A stretch of DNA of 64,000 bases from Acidithiobacillus ferrianus (lineage in GTDB: Bacteria > Pseudomonadota > Gammaproteobacteria > Acidithiobacillales > Acidithiobacillaceae). Below are positions 56,588 to 64,000 of the stretch, piece after piece. A program made the translations under genes and the position numbers. The stretch's first letter is position 1, and each line of letters begins with the position of its first letter. The notes below the pieces were generated by a model that was given only the letters and a program-made list of their open reading frames with translations, made no database searches and was not told the origin of the DNA. The stretch is taken from NCBI RefSeq assembly GCF_010378095.1, contig NZ_WNJL01000040.1:53013-117012 (forward strand). Reading direction: 5' to 3'.

Positions 56588-57112
56588 TTATTTCTTCTTC
56601 GCTTCTTTACGCCTGACATTTTCGCCCGCGTAACGCACTCCCTTACCCTTATAAGGTTCGGGTGGACGGTAGGCACGAATATCCGCGGCAACCTGGCCAA
56701 TCATCTGTTTATCGATGCCCCGGATGACTATCTCGGTCTGTGTCGGCGTATCTATCGTGATGCCGTCAGGCACCGGGTATTCCACCGGATGGGAAAAACC
56801 CAAACTCAGACTCAGGGTTTTTCCTTTCGCCTGGGCCCGGTAGCCCACCCCAATAATTTCCAATTTTTGCTCGAACCCTTGAGAAACACCACGCACCATA
56901 TTGTTTAACAAGGCGCGCATGGTTCCTGCGTAAGCGCTCTGATCCGAATCCCAAGTGAGTGACGCTACATCGGCTTCCACTTGAACACCGACTGTCGGAT
57001 GCAACGGTGTTGAAAGCTGGCCCTTTGGTCCCTTGACCACGAGAGACTGCTCCATCACGCGGACTTCCACTCCCTTGGGTAATGATACCGGTTGATTCGC
57101 TACACGAGACAT
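56588..57112 (-). CDS. rplF: 50S ribosomal protein L6
   Basis: A 174-residue protein starting [17 protein letters not shown] and ending in the signature [24 protein letters not shown] region. Confidence 0.97.
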   Translation of the reverse strand: MSRVANQPVSLPKGVEVRVMEQSLVVKGPKGQLSTPLHPTVGVQVEADVASLTWDSDQSAYAGTMRALLNNMVRGVSQGFEQKLEIIGVGYRAQAKGKTLSLSLGFSHPVEYPVPDGITIDTPTQTEIVIRGIDKQMIGQVAADIRAYRPPEPYKGKGVRYAGENVRRKEAKKK

Positions 57113-57124
57113 AATCTGCCCCTC

Positions 57125-57520
57125 TTAGGACACGACACAGAGCACTTCTCCACCAATGCCGGCGGCACGCGCCGCCCGATCGGTCATTATTCCCTGAGAA
57201 GTGGAGATAATTGCAATACCGAAGCCATCACGCACCCGCGGCAACTCCTCCGCACCTCGGTAAACGCGCACACCCGGGCGACTGATCCGCCGCATCTCGG
57301 CGATGACACCTTGTCCTGCATAATACTTCAGATTCAAGTTAAGAACGGGATGGCCATTCGCCACATCCTCGCTCGCCTCCAGGATATAACCCTCCTCAAC
57401 CAAAACCCGCGCTATGGCGCGCTTCAGCTTGGAGGCAGGCATCTGCACTTTTGCCTTATTTACCTGTTGCGCATTACGAATGCGCGTCAACATATCAGCA
57501 ATGGGATCCGTTACGCTCAT
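57125..57520 (-). CDS. rpsH: 30S ribosomal protein S8
   Basis: A 131-residue protein starting [18 protein letters not shown], with the terminal [18 protein letters not shown]. In E. coli S8 controls the spc operon mRNA. Confidence 0.97.
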   Translation of the reverse strand: MSVTDPIADMLTRIRNAQQVNKAKVQMPASKLKRAIARVLVEEGYILEASEDVANGHPVLNLNLKYYAGQGVIAEMRRISRPGVRVYRGAEELPRVRDGFGIAIISTSQGIMTDRAARAAGIGGEVLCVVS

Positions 57521-57529
57521 TGTGTTCCC

Positions 57530-57715
57530 TCACCAGCTCGCTTTAACGATACCGGGTATTGAACCGGCCGATGCATGCTTGCGCAAACACAAACGACACA
57601 ATCCAAACTTCCGATAGTAACCACGCGAGCGACCGCACAATTTGCAACGGCTATACGCACGCACCTGAAATTTCGGAGTCCTCTCGGACTTTGCGATCAA
57701 TGATTTCTTTGCCAC
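57530..57715 (-). CDS. rpsN: 30S ribosomal protein S14, zinc-binding short form
   Basis: A 61-residue S14 with CKLC and CRLC pairs, the C+ (zinc) form also called type Z. Many proteobacteria carry the longer zinc-free form instead. It follows rplE and precedes rpsH. Confidence 0.96.
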   Translation of the reverse strand: MAKKSLIAKSERTPKFQVRAYSRCKLCGRSRGYYRKFGLCRLCLRKHASAGSIPGIVKASW

Positions 57716-57728
57716 GGGCTGCGCTCCT

Positions 57729-58271
57729 TCAAGACCGGAAGGGCATCTTGAAGGCTTTCAAAAGCCCAAGGCCCTCTTCGTCATTCTTGGCGGTCGTGGT
57801 AAATACCACATCCAACCCACGCAAACGATCAATTTTATCGTATTCTATTTCGGGAAAAATAATTTGCTCCTTGACACCCATCGTATAGTTACCTCGGCCA
57901 TCGAAGGAACGTGGCGACAACCCCCGAAAGTCTCGGATACGCGGGATAGCCACACTAATCAGACGATCCAGAAATTCATACATGACCATGCCGCGCAAGG
58001 TTACCATGCAGCCGATCGGATAACCCTCGCGAATCTTAAAAGCCGCCACGGACTTTCGAGCGCGAGTGATCACAGGCTTCTGACCAGACACCCGCGTCAT
58101 ATCATTTACAGCAGCCTCTAGCACCTTCTTATCACCCACTGCCTCACCAACCCCCATATTCAGGGTGATTTTCCGCAGCTTTGGCACTTCCATAATGCTC
58201 TTGAAGCCGAACTCCTGCATCAGCCTAGGCACTATGGTTGTTTTATACAACGAATGTAAACGTGCTTCCAT
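57729..58271 (-). CDS. rplE: 50S ribosomal protein L5
   Basis: A 180-residue 5S-rRNA-binding protein, starting [19 protein letters not shown], with [18 protein letters not shown] and [20 protein letters not shown]. Confidence 0.97.
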   Translation of the reverse strand: MEARLHSLYKTTIVPRLMQEFGFKSIMEVPKLRKITLNMGVGEAVGDKKVLEAAVNDMTRVSGQKPVITRARKSVAAFKIREGYPIGCMVTLRGMVMYEFLDRLISVAIPRIRDFRGLSPRSFDGRGNYTMGVKEQIIFPEIEYDKIDRLRGLDVVFTTTAKNDEEGLGLLKAFKMPFRS

Positions 58272-58285
58272 GTCTTTTCCCTTGT

Positions 58286-58606
58286 TTAACGGCGGCCGAT
58301 TACTTCGCCGTTACCCTTGAAAACCCGCACCTTCTGGCCGTCCTCAAGCATTTTGTATCCAACTCTATCCCCGTTTCCAGTCACTGCATTGAAAATGGCC
58401 ACATTGGATATATGAATCGGCGCCTCCTTTTCGACAATGCCTCCAGGTTTGCCCATGCGATCGGGTCGAACGTGGCGTTTCACCATATTCACCTTTTCGA
58501 CCACAACCCGTGACTCCTCTCGCAGGACCTTAAGCACCTTACCGCGCTTACCCTTGTCCTTGCCAGCAAGAATTACGACCTCATCGTCCCTGCGTACCTT
58601 CACCAT
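58286..58606 (-). CDS. rplX: 50S ribosomal protein L24
   Basis: A 106-residue KOW-domain protein with [20 protein letters not shown]. The ATG at 58606 has AGGGGA five bases upstream and is preferred to the one two codons earlier. Confidence 0.95.
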   Translation of the reverse strand: MVKVRRDDEVVILAGKDKGKRGKVLKVLREESRVVVEKVNMVKRHVRPDRMGKPGGIVEKEAPIHISNVAIFNAVTGNGDRVGYKMLEDGQKVRVFKGNGEVIGRR

Positions 58607-58615
58607 GGTCATCCC

Positions 58616-58984
58616 CTACAGCACTTCCGGCGCCAACGAAATAATCTTCATGAAATTTGCCCCTCGCAATTCTCGAGTCACCGGACCAAAAATGCGCGTA
58701 CCAATGGGCTGCAATTGGTTATTAAGAAGCACAGCGGCATTGCTGTCGAAACGTATCAATGAACCATCTTCGCGTCGAACACCTTTACGAGTGCGCACCA
58801 CCAACGCATTATAGACATCGCCTTTTTTGACCTTCCCCCGCGGGACCGCATCTTTTATGCTTACCTTAATGACATCTCCAATATCGGCATAACGACGATG
58901 TGACCCACCAAGAACCTTGATGCACATCACCTCCTTGGCGCCACTATTATCCGCGACACTCAACCTCGTCTGCATCTGAATCAT
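58616..58984 (-). CDS. rplN: 50S ribosomal protein L14
   Basis: A 122-residue protein starting [20 protein letters not shown], with the usual [21 protein letters not shown]. The start overlaps rpsQ by four bases. Confidence 0.97.
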   Translation of the reverse strand: MIQMQTRLSVADNSGAKEVMCIKVLGGSHRRYADIGDVIKVSIKDAVPRGKVKKGDVYNALVVRTRKGVRREDGSLIRFDSNAAVLLNNQLQPIGTRIFGPVTRELRGANFMKIISLAPEVL

Positions 58985-59256
58985 GCTCTGTCCCCTTCCA
59001 CCACGGCCTCGGCAACTATCTTGACCAAGCGCCAGCTTTTAGTTTTAGACAGAGGACGACACTCTTCGATCCTAACGGTGTCTCCGATATGACAAGCGTT
59101 TTCCGCATCATGGGCGTGAAACTTTTTTGAACGCCTAATATACTTCTTATACAGTGGATGCTGAATGCGGCGTTCAACACTGACAACGATGGTCTTATCC
59201 ATGAGATTGCTCACGACAGTGCCCACAAAACTACGTGGATTCTTAGCCTCAGTCAT
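58981..59256 (-). CDS. rpsQ: 30S ribosomal protein S17
   Basis: A 91-residue OB-fold protein with [21 protein letters not shown] and a terminal [20 protein letters not shown]. Overlaps rpmC and rplN by four bases each. Confidence 0.96.
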   Translation of the reverse strand: MTEAKNPRSFVGTVVSNLMDKTIVVSVERRIQHPLYKKYIRRSKKFHAHDAENACHIGDTVRIEECRPLSKTKSWRLVKIVAEAVVEGDRA

Positions 59257-59450
59257 GCCTGCGCTCCCTTCTTCATAGTAATAGCCGAACGCATCCGGGC
59301 GATATCGCGCCGCACGCTACGGAGGCGTGCGGTTTTCGCCAGTTGTCCCGTTGCATGTTGCATCCGCAGCCTGAACTGCTCCTCAAGAAGCAGCATGAGC
59401 TGCGTCTGGCACCCTGCCAAATCGAGCTTTTGTATTTCCTGTGCTTTCAT
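59253..59450 (-). CDS. rpmC: 50S ribosomal protein L29
   Basis: A 65-residue helical-hairpin protein starting [18 protein letters not shown]. Overlaps rplP and rpsQ by four bases. Confidence 0.95.
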   Translation of the reverse strand: MKAQEIQKLDLAGCQTQLMLLLEEQFRLRMQHATGQLAKTARLRSVRRDIARMRSAITMKKGAQA

Positions 59451-59863
59451 CCCATCACCCGCCTACTGACAAAAATGGTCTGTACAGGAAGCTTGGCCGC
59501 GCCCAATGCAAAGGCTTCACGCGCCACCTCTTCAGAGACCCCTTCCATTTCATAAAGCACTTTGCCAGGTTGAATCAACGCCACCCAGTATTCCGGATTG
59601 CCTTTCCCTTTACCCATACGTACTTCAGCTGGTTTTTTGCTGATGGGCTTGTCCGGAAAAATTCTTATCCAAATGCGACCGCCTCGCTTAACATGACGGC
59701 TGATAGCCCGGCGCGCGGCTTCAAGCTGCCGGGCGGTAATACGCCCACGCCCCACCGCCTTGAGCCCAAACTCTCCAAAACTCACCTTGTTGCCCCGAGT
59801 CGCAATACCACGATTGCGACCCTTATGTTGTTTCCGAAACTTGGTACGATTAGGCTGCAGCAT
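59447..59863 (-). CDS. rplP: 50S ribosomal protein L16
   Basis: A 138-residue protein starting [20 protein letters not shown], with the signature [19 protein letters not shown]. Confidence 0.97.
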   Translation of the reverse strand: MLQPNRTKFRKQHKGRNRGIATRGNKVSFGEFGLKAVGRGRITARQLEAARRAISRHVKRGGRIWIRIFPDKPISKKPAEVRMGKGKGNPEYWVALIQPGKVLYEMEGVSEEVAREAFALGAAKLPVQTIFVSRRVMG

Positions 59864-59875
59864 CGGAGGCTCCTG

Positions 59876-60538
59876 TCACTTCTGGCGAGCCACGGCTGTT
59901 TGCGCCGTGCTCCACTCCAGAATTTCACCTTTGAAAATCCAGACCTTGACTCCGATGATCCCGTAGGTGGTATTTGCTTCCGCGAAACCATAGTCAACAT
60001 CGGCGCGTAAAGTATGCAACGGGACCCGCCCTTCCCGATACCATTCGGTGCGGGCTATCTCTGCGCCACCGAGACGTCCAGCGCAATTGATGCGCATTCC
60101 CAAAGCTCCAAAACGCATCGCATTGGTCACGGCCCGCTTCATCGCGCGGCGAAACATGATCCGACGAACGAGTTGCTGTGCGACACTTTCCGCAACCAGC
60201 TGGGCATCAAGCTCCGGTTTGCGGATCTCTTCAACATTAATATGCACAGGGACACCCATGTGCTTTTGCACATCATGCCGAAGTTTTTCGATATCCTCGC
60301 CTTTCTTCCCGATCACAATACCCGGACGCGCCGTATGCACCGTGATCCGGGCACTGCGTGCAGGCCGCTCAATGATGATCCGGGAAACCGCGCCGCCAGA
60401 AAGCCGTTCACGAATGAACTGCCGCACTTTAATGTCTTCGAGCAATTTTTCTTTGAAGTCGCCCTTACCATACCATCGGGAATTCCAATTATTAATGATT
60501 CCCAGACGCAGTCCGATTGGATTGGTTTTTTGTCCCAT
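59876..60538 (-). CDS. rpsC: 30S ribosomal protein S3
   Basis: A 220-residue KH-domain protein starting [18 protein letters not shown], with [15 protein letters not shown] as the KH loop and [11 protein letters not shown] at the end. Confidence 0.98.
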   Translation of the reverse strand: MGQKTNPIGLRLGIINNWNSRWYGKGDFKEKLLEDIKVRQFIRERLSGGAVSRIIIERPARSARITVHTARPGIVIGKKGEDIEKLRHDVQKHMGVPVHINVEEIRKPELDAQLVAESVAQQLVRRIMFRRAMKRAVTNAMRFGALGMRINCAGRLGGAEIARTEWYREGRVPLHTLRADVDYGFAEANTTYGIIGVKVWIFKGEILEWSTAQTAVARQK

Positions 60539-60549
60539 GCTTTCCTCAG

Positions 60550-60882
60550 TTAACTCTCTGCGACTACAATAGTGATATGGCTGGTACGTTTAAGTATCCG
60601 TGAGCCACGACCCTTCGCTCTTGCCGCGAAGCGTTTGAGGACAGACCCGCCATCAATCATGATTTGCTCGACCACCAAAGCGTCAACATCCGCGCCTTCG
60701 TTATTTTCGGCATTGGCAATAGCAGACTCCAAACACTTGCGAATCGGAAGCGCCGCCTTCTTAGTGGTGAAGCGCAGGATCTCCAGGGCTTTTCCCACTG
60801 GTTGTCCACGCACCAGGTCAGCCACGAGCCGCGCCTTTTGCGGAGACATCTGAAGCCCTTTAAGCACCGCTGACGATTTCAT
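60550..60882 (-). CDS. rplV: 50S ribosomal protein L22
   Basis: A 110-residue protein starting [20 protein letters not shown]; its extended loop [20 protein letters not shown] lines the exit tunnel. Confidence 0.97.
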   Translation of the reverse strand: MKSSAVLKGLQMSPQKARLVADLVRGQPVGKALEILRFTTKKAALPIRKCLESAIANAENNEGADVDALVVEQIMIDGGSVLKRFAARAKGRGSRILKRTSHITIVVAES

Positions 60883-60893
60883 CCCCCCTCCTC

Positions 60894-61169
60894 CTAGCGC
60901 TTGGCTTTCTTGTCGGCCACATGGCCTTTAAAAGTCCGCGTTAGCGCAAACTCGCCCAACTTATGGCCAACCATATTCTCATTGACCACCACTGGTATAT
61001 GCTGCCGCCCGTTATGAACACTGATGGTTAACCCAACAAAATCAGGGGTAATCGTCGAGCGGCGTGACCAAGTCTTGATCGGACGACGGCTGCTACTCGC
61101 TTGGGCGGTTTGCACCTTGCGATCCAGATGCTCATCAATAAACGGACCTTTTTTAATCGAACGTGGCAC
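60894..61169 (-). CDS. rpsS: 30S ribosomal protein S19
   Basis: A 91-residue protein starting [15 protein letters not shown] with signature [19 protein letters not shown]. Confidence 0.97.
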   Translation of the reverse strand: MPRSIKKGPFIDEHLDRKVQTAQASSSRRPIKTWSRRSTITPDFVGLTISVHNGRQHIPVVVNENMVGHKLGEFALTRTFKGHVADKKAKR

Positions 61170-61187
61170 GTGAATTCCTCTTAACCA

Positions 61188-62012
61188 CTAACGCGAACGA
61201 CGGCGCACAATCATACTGCTCGTACGCTTGTTTTTACGGGTGCGGTATCCTTTGGTCGGCTGCCCCCAAGGCGAAACCGGATGGCGTCCTCCAGAGGTCC
61301 GGCCTTCACCGCCACCATGCGGATGATCCACCGGATTCATGGCGACGCCGCGAACCGTCGGCCGCACCCCGCGCCAACGCGTGGCGCCTGCCTTACCCAA
61401 TTGACGGGAGCCGTGCTCCTCGTTCCCTACCTCACCAAGGGTAGCGCGACAGGATACATGAATTCGACGGACCTCGCCCGAACGCAAACGTACTTGCGCA
61501 TAGTCCCCTTCGCGCGCCATAAGTTGGGCGGAGGCTCCAGCGGAGCGAGCGATCTGTCCACCCTTGCCTGGACGCATCTCGATATTGTGCACGACCGAGC
61601 CCACCGGAATTCCACGCAACGGCATGCAATTCCCCGGCTTGATAGGCGTCTGCTGCGCAGAAAGAACGGCATCACCAACCATCATCCCCTTGGCGGCAAG
61701 GATATAGCGCCGTTCTCCATCGGCGTAGCAGATCAGTGCGATGTGCGCCGACCGGTTTGGGTCATACTCCAGCCGCTCCACCTTACCCGGCACGTCCACC
61801 TTGTTACGCTTGAAATCAATCAGGCGGTAGTGGGATTTGTGACCGCCACCCTGATGACGCCGCGTGACACGTCCGAGATTGTTACGACCGCCACTATGGG
61901 ATTGGGCCTCGACCAGTCCGGTATGCGGTTCTCCCTTGTGTAAGCCGGTGTTGACCGTCTTCACGACAAAACGTCGACCCGCTGACGTCGGCTTGCTTTT
62001 CATGAGTGCCAT
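61188..62012 (-). CDS. rplB: 50S ribosomal protein L2
   Basis: A 274-residue peptidyl-transferase-centre protein with [20 protein letters not shown] and the conserved [20 protein letters not shown] with its essential histidine region. Confidence 0.98.
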   Translation of the reverse strand: MALMKSKPTSAGRRFVVKTVNTGLHKGEPHTGLVEAQSHSGGRNNLGRVTRRHQGGGHKSHYRLIDFKRNKVDVPGKVERLEYDPNRSAHIALICYADGERRYILAAKGMMVGDAVLSAQQTPIKPGNCMPLRGIPVGSVVHNIEMRPGKGGQIARSAGASAQLMAREGDYAQVRLRSGEVRRIHVSCRATLGEVGNEEHGSRQLGKAGATRWRGVRPTVRGVAMNPVDHPHGGGEGRTSGGRHPVSPWGQPTKGYRTRKNKRTSSMIVRRRSR

Positions 62013-62029
62013 AGTGCTATTCCTCTCCC

Positions 62030-62323
62030 TCAGGCAACGCCATAATCTATGCTGCTGCCCTCAGCCAGCCGCACATAGGCCTTCTTCCAGGAGGAGCGAC
62101 GACCCACATGACGGCCCATGCGCTTCTCCTTACCCGTGTAATTGCAGGTCTGCACGGAAAGCACCTGCACCTCGAAAAGCTTTTCAACCGCCGACTTGAT
62201 CTCCAGCTTGCTGGCATCGCGAAGCACCTTGAACACAAACTGGTTGGATTGCTGCTGCACCATCGTGCTCTTTTCGCTCACCACCGGCGCCAACAAAACG
62301 AGATACTTACGCTCTGGATTCAT
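62030..62323 (-). CDS. rplW: 50S ribosomal protein L23
   Basis: A 97-residue exit-tunnel protein. [15 protein letters not shown] and [20 protein letters not shown] are family segments. The start overlaps rplD by four bases. Confidence 0.96.
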   Translation of the reverse strand: MNPERKYLVLLAPVVSEKSTMVQQQSNQFVFKVLRDASKLEIKSAVEKLFEVQVLSVQTCNYTGKEKRMGRHVGRRSSWKKAYVRLAEGSSIDYGVA

Positions 62324-62937
62324 CCGTACACCTCACCCAATTTGGTCGCCGCTTCGACGTCCAGCAGTACCCGACCGTACTGCAGGAGATCGGCGGGTCC
62401 AATATCCTGCCAGCCCGCGATGCCGACCCTCGGAAAGTTCCGCAAGCCGAGAAATAGATTTAGTGGAACCTCGCCCATCACCAAGAGGAAATCGTCGCCT
62501 CCGGCACGCAGCAGCCACTCCCGGGCCGTTCGGCTGCGTGGCTCGGCAATGTCTTCCGCTTGAATCACCTGGAGACGGCCCTGGCGAAGCAGTTCGGCCA
62601 GCACGGTACGCATTGCTCCCGCCCACATCTTCTTGTTGACTTTCTGGCTGTAGTTTTCGTTCCCCCCAGGGAAAGCGCGTCCACCCCCACGCCAAATGGG
62701 GCTGCGGATGCTACCCGCACGGGCTCGCCCGGTGCCCTTCTGCTTCCAAGGCTTGCGACCGCCACCACGCACCGCCGCACGATTTTTTTGGACTGCATTG
62801 GCAGATCGCCGTCCCGCCATCTGCGCAAGCACCACCTGATGCAGCAATGCCTCGTTATAAGGTACGGCAAACACCGCATCGGCGACATCGATATCACGGC
62901 TATTTCCGGTGGTCACTTCCAAGCTTTGCACTTGCAT
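62320..62937 (-). CDS. rplD: 50S ribosomal protein L4
   Basis: A 205-residue protein. ATG at 62937 ([15 protein letters not shown]) follows [31 protein letters not shown] is the tunnel loop. In E. coli L4 regulates the S10 operon. Confidence 0.97.
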   Translation of the reverse strand: MQVQSLEVTTGNSRDIDVADAVFAVPYNEALLHQVVLAQMAGRRSANAVQKNRAAVRGGGRKPWKQKGTGRARAGSIRSPIWRGGGRAFPGGNENYSQKVNKKMWAGAMRTVLAELLRQGRLQVIQAEDIAEPRSRTAREWLLRAGGDDFLLVMGEVPLNLFLGLRNFPRVGIAGWQDIGPADLLQYGRVLLDVEAATKLGEVYG

Positions 62938-62947
62938 TGTATTTCTC

Positions 62948-63580
62948 CTAGCCACGCACCGCGGGACGAATGACGACGTCCGCATCACGGGCACCGGGAA
63001 CTGCGCCTTTCACCATCAGCAGTTGCCGCTCGGTATCAATACGCACCAGTTCAAGACTCAAATTAGTGACTCGTTCGGCACCTAAATGACCCGCCATTTT
63101 TTTGCCCTTGAACACACGACCGGGTGTTTGACGACAACCTATGGAACCAGGGGCACGATGCGCACGCGAGTTACCGTGACTGGCACGGTTGCTTCGGAAG
63201 TTGTGGCGTTTGATGGCGCCGGCGAAACCTTTCCCCTTGCTGACACCACTCACATCGACACGCTGGCCCTCGGTGAAGAGATCCAAGCCGATTTCAGTCC
63301 CACAAACGTAGGATGCGCTATCCGCCACCCGAAACTCACGCAGCAGACGGCCCGGCGCCACTCCACACTTGCGAAAGTGCCCTGCCAAAGCAGAGCTTAC
63401 CCGCTGTGGACGACGTTCACCAGTAGCCAACTGCACCGCGCAATAACCATCCGTGGCGATATCTTTTACCTGCGACACCGTGTTCGGCGCCACGTGAATG
63501 ACGGTCACCGGCACCACTCGTCCGTCTTCCGAGACGATGCGCGTCATGCCTACTTTCCGCCCGATCAGCCCCATTACCAT
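62948..63580 (-). CDS. rplC: 50S ribosomal protein L3
   Basis: A 210-residue protein with [17 protein letters not shown] and [21 protein letters not shown]. Two in-frame ATGs are two codons apart; the first is nine bases after GGA. Confidence 0.96.
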   Translation of the reverse strand: MVMGLIGRKVGMTRIVSEDGRVVPVTVIHVAPNTVSQVKDIATDGYCAVQLATGERRPQRVSSALAGHFRKCGVAPGRLLREFRVADSASYVCGTEIGLDLFTEGQRVDVSGVSKGKGFAGAIKRHNFRSNRASHGNSRAHRAPGSIGCRQTPGRVFKGKKMAGHLGAERVTNLSLELVRIDTERQLLMVKGAVPGARDADVVIRPAVRG

Positions 63581-63600
63581 TTTGTATCGTCCTTTCTTAA

Positions 63601-63909
63601 TTACAGCTTGATCTCGACATCCACGCCAGCCGCAAGATCAAGTTTGATCAGTGCATCCACCGTTTTGTCATTGGGATCCAAGATATCGAGAAGGCGCTTG
63701 TGCGTCCTCTGCTCAAACTGATCTCGGGCATTCTTATCCACATGGGGGGAGCGCAAGACCGTGAATCGTTCAATTTTGGTCGGTAGCGGGATCGGTCCGC
63801 ACACCCGAGCGCCGGTCCGCCGCGCGGTTTCCACGATTTCTGCAGCGGAGATGTCCAGCATGCGGTAGTCGTAAGACTTCAGGCGAATGCGTATCTTGGA
63901 ACTATCCAT
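63601..63909 (-). CDS. rpsJ: 30S ribosomal protein S10
   Basis: A 102-residue protein with [33 protein letters not shown] and the terminal [12 protein letters not shown]. Its ATG overlaps the tuf stop by one base (TAATG). Confidence 0.98.
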   Translation of the reverse strand: MDSSKIRIRLKSYDYRMLDISAAEIVETARRTGARVCGPIPLPTKIERFTVLRSPHVDKNARDQFEQRTHKRLLDILDPNDKTVDALIKLDLAAGVDVEIKL

Positions 63910-64000
63910 TATTCGACCACCTTTGAGACGACGCCGGCGCCGACGGTACGGCCGCCTTCACGCACCGCAAAACGCAATCCCTCTTCCATCGCAATCGGCG
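63909..64000 (-). CDS. tuf: Elongation factor Tu, C-terminal end only (cut by window edge)
   Basis: The last 29 residues read [20 protein letters not shown] and then AGVVSKVVE with a TAA stop, the invariant EF-Tu C-terminus. tuf upstream of rpsJ is the usual str-S10 junction. Confidence 0.97.
   Translation of the reverse strand, partial: PIAMEEGLRFAVREGGRTVGAGVVSKVVE

Noticed and set aside
1-64000. CRISPR arrays, rRNA genes, prophage integrase or restriction-defence systems
   Set aside because: I saw no regularly spaced repeats, no rRNA-like sequence, no integrase and no nuclease-methylase pair. The only tRNA I could fold is tRNA-Glu.

Overview
The window is a GC-rich proteobacterial chromosome segment. 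I suspect an acidophile of the Acidithiobacillus type, from the mix of genes (wcb-like capsule cluster, DUF1641 helical protein, glgA near beta-CASP hydrolase, adk and infA inside the spc operon). The genus is inference; the sequence alone shows only a Gram-negative with SecB, a capsule/outer-membrane export system and a complete S10-spc-alpha ribosomal cluster. Almost all coding space is used.

Region 1 (1-1.4 kb): secB-gpsA on the minus strand (gpsA runs off the left edge) and a tRNA-Glu gene. Region 2 (1.4-23.4 kb): a surface-glycolipid/capsule island. A minus-strand operon from a promoter near 15.95 kb reads outer-membrane export lipoprotein, glycosyltransferase, a 2434-residue highly reducing type I PKS, an alpha-oxoamine synthase and a GNAT-like acyltransferase. 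A plus-strand pair (extended SDR and KpsS-like transferase) converges on it, and a divergent plus-strand run encodes KpsE-like and KpsM-like export proteins, a sulfotransferase/coiled-coil/DUF4214 protein and a tandem glycosyltransferase. The PKS, oxoamine synthase, acyltransferase and SDR together look like a route to a sphingoid or ceramide-like lipid anchor, and this is the most interesting part of the window. No KpsT-type ATPase is present. Region 3 (23.4-25.1 kb): an IS66-type remnant interrupted by an IS110-family element with a structured leader that may encode a bridge RNA.

Region 4 (25.1-34.5 kb): an Old Yellow Enzyme homologue behind a 28-bp dyad, then on the minus strand hrcA-grpE-dnaK-dnaJ-dapB, an IsdG-type monooxygenase, apbC and dcd. 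A CIRCE operator precedes hrcA; rpmB-rpmG lie upstream. Region 5 (34.6-49.8 kb): metG, DAHP synthase, fumC, pepF, a DUF1841 protein, a four-repeat DUF1641-like protein, a KdtA-like half protein, glgA, a beta-CASP hydrolase, an unrecognised His-rich protein, nth and a FIST-domain protein.

Region 6 (49.8-64 kb): one minus-strand array, read from right to left as tuf (partial), rpsJ, rplC, rplD, rplW, rplB, rpsS, rplV, rpsC, rplP, rpmC, rpsQ, rplN, rplX, rplE, rpsN, rpsH, rplF, rplR, rpsE, rpmD, rplO, secY, adk, infA, rpmJ, rpsM, rpsK, rpsD, rpoA, rplQ. Many neighbours overlap by 1-8 bases. This part is conserved housekeeping, apart from adk-infA between secY and rpmJ.
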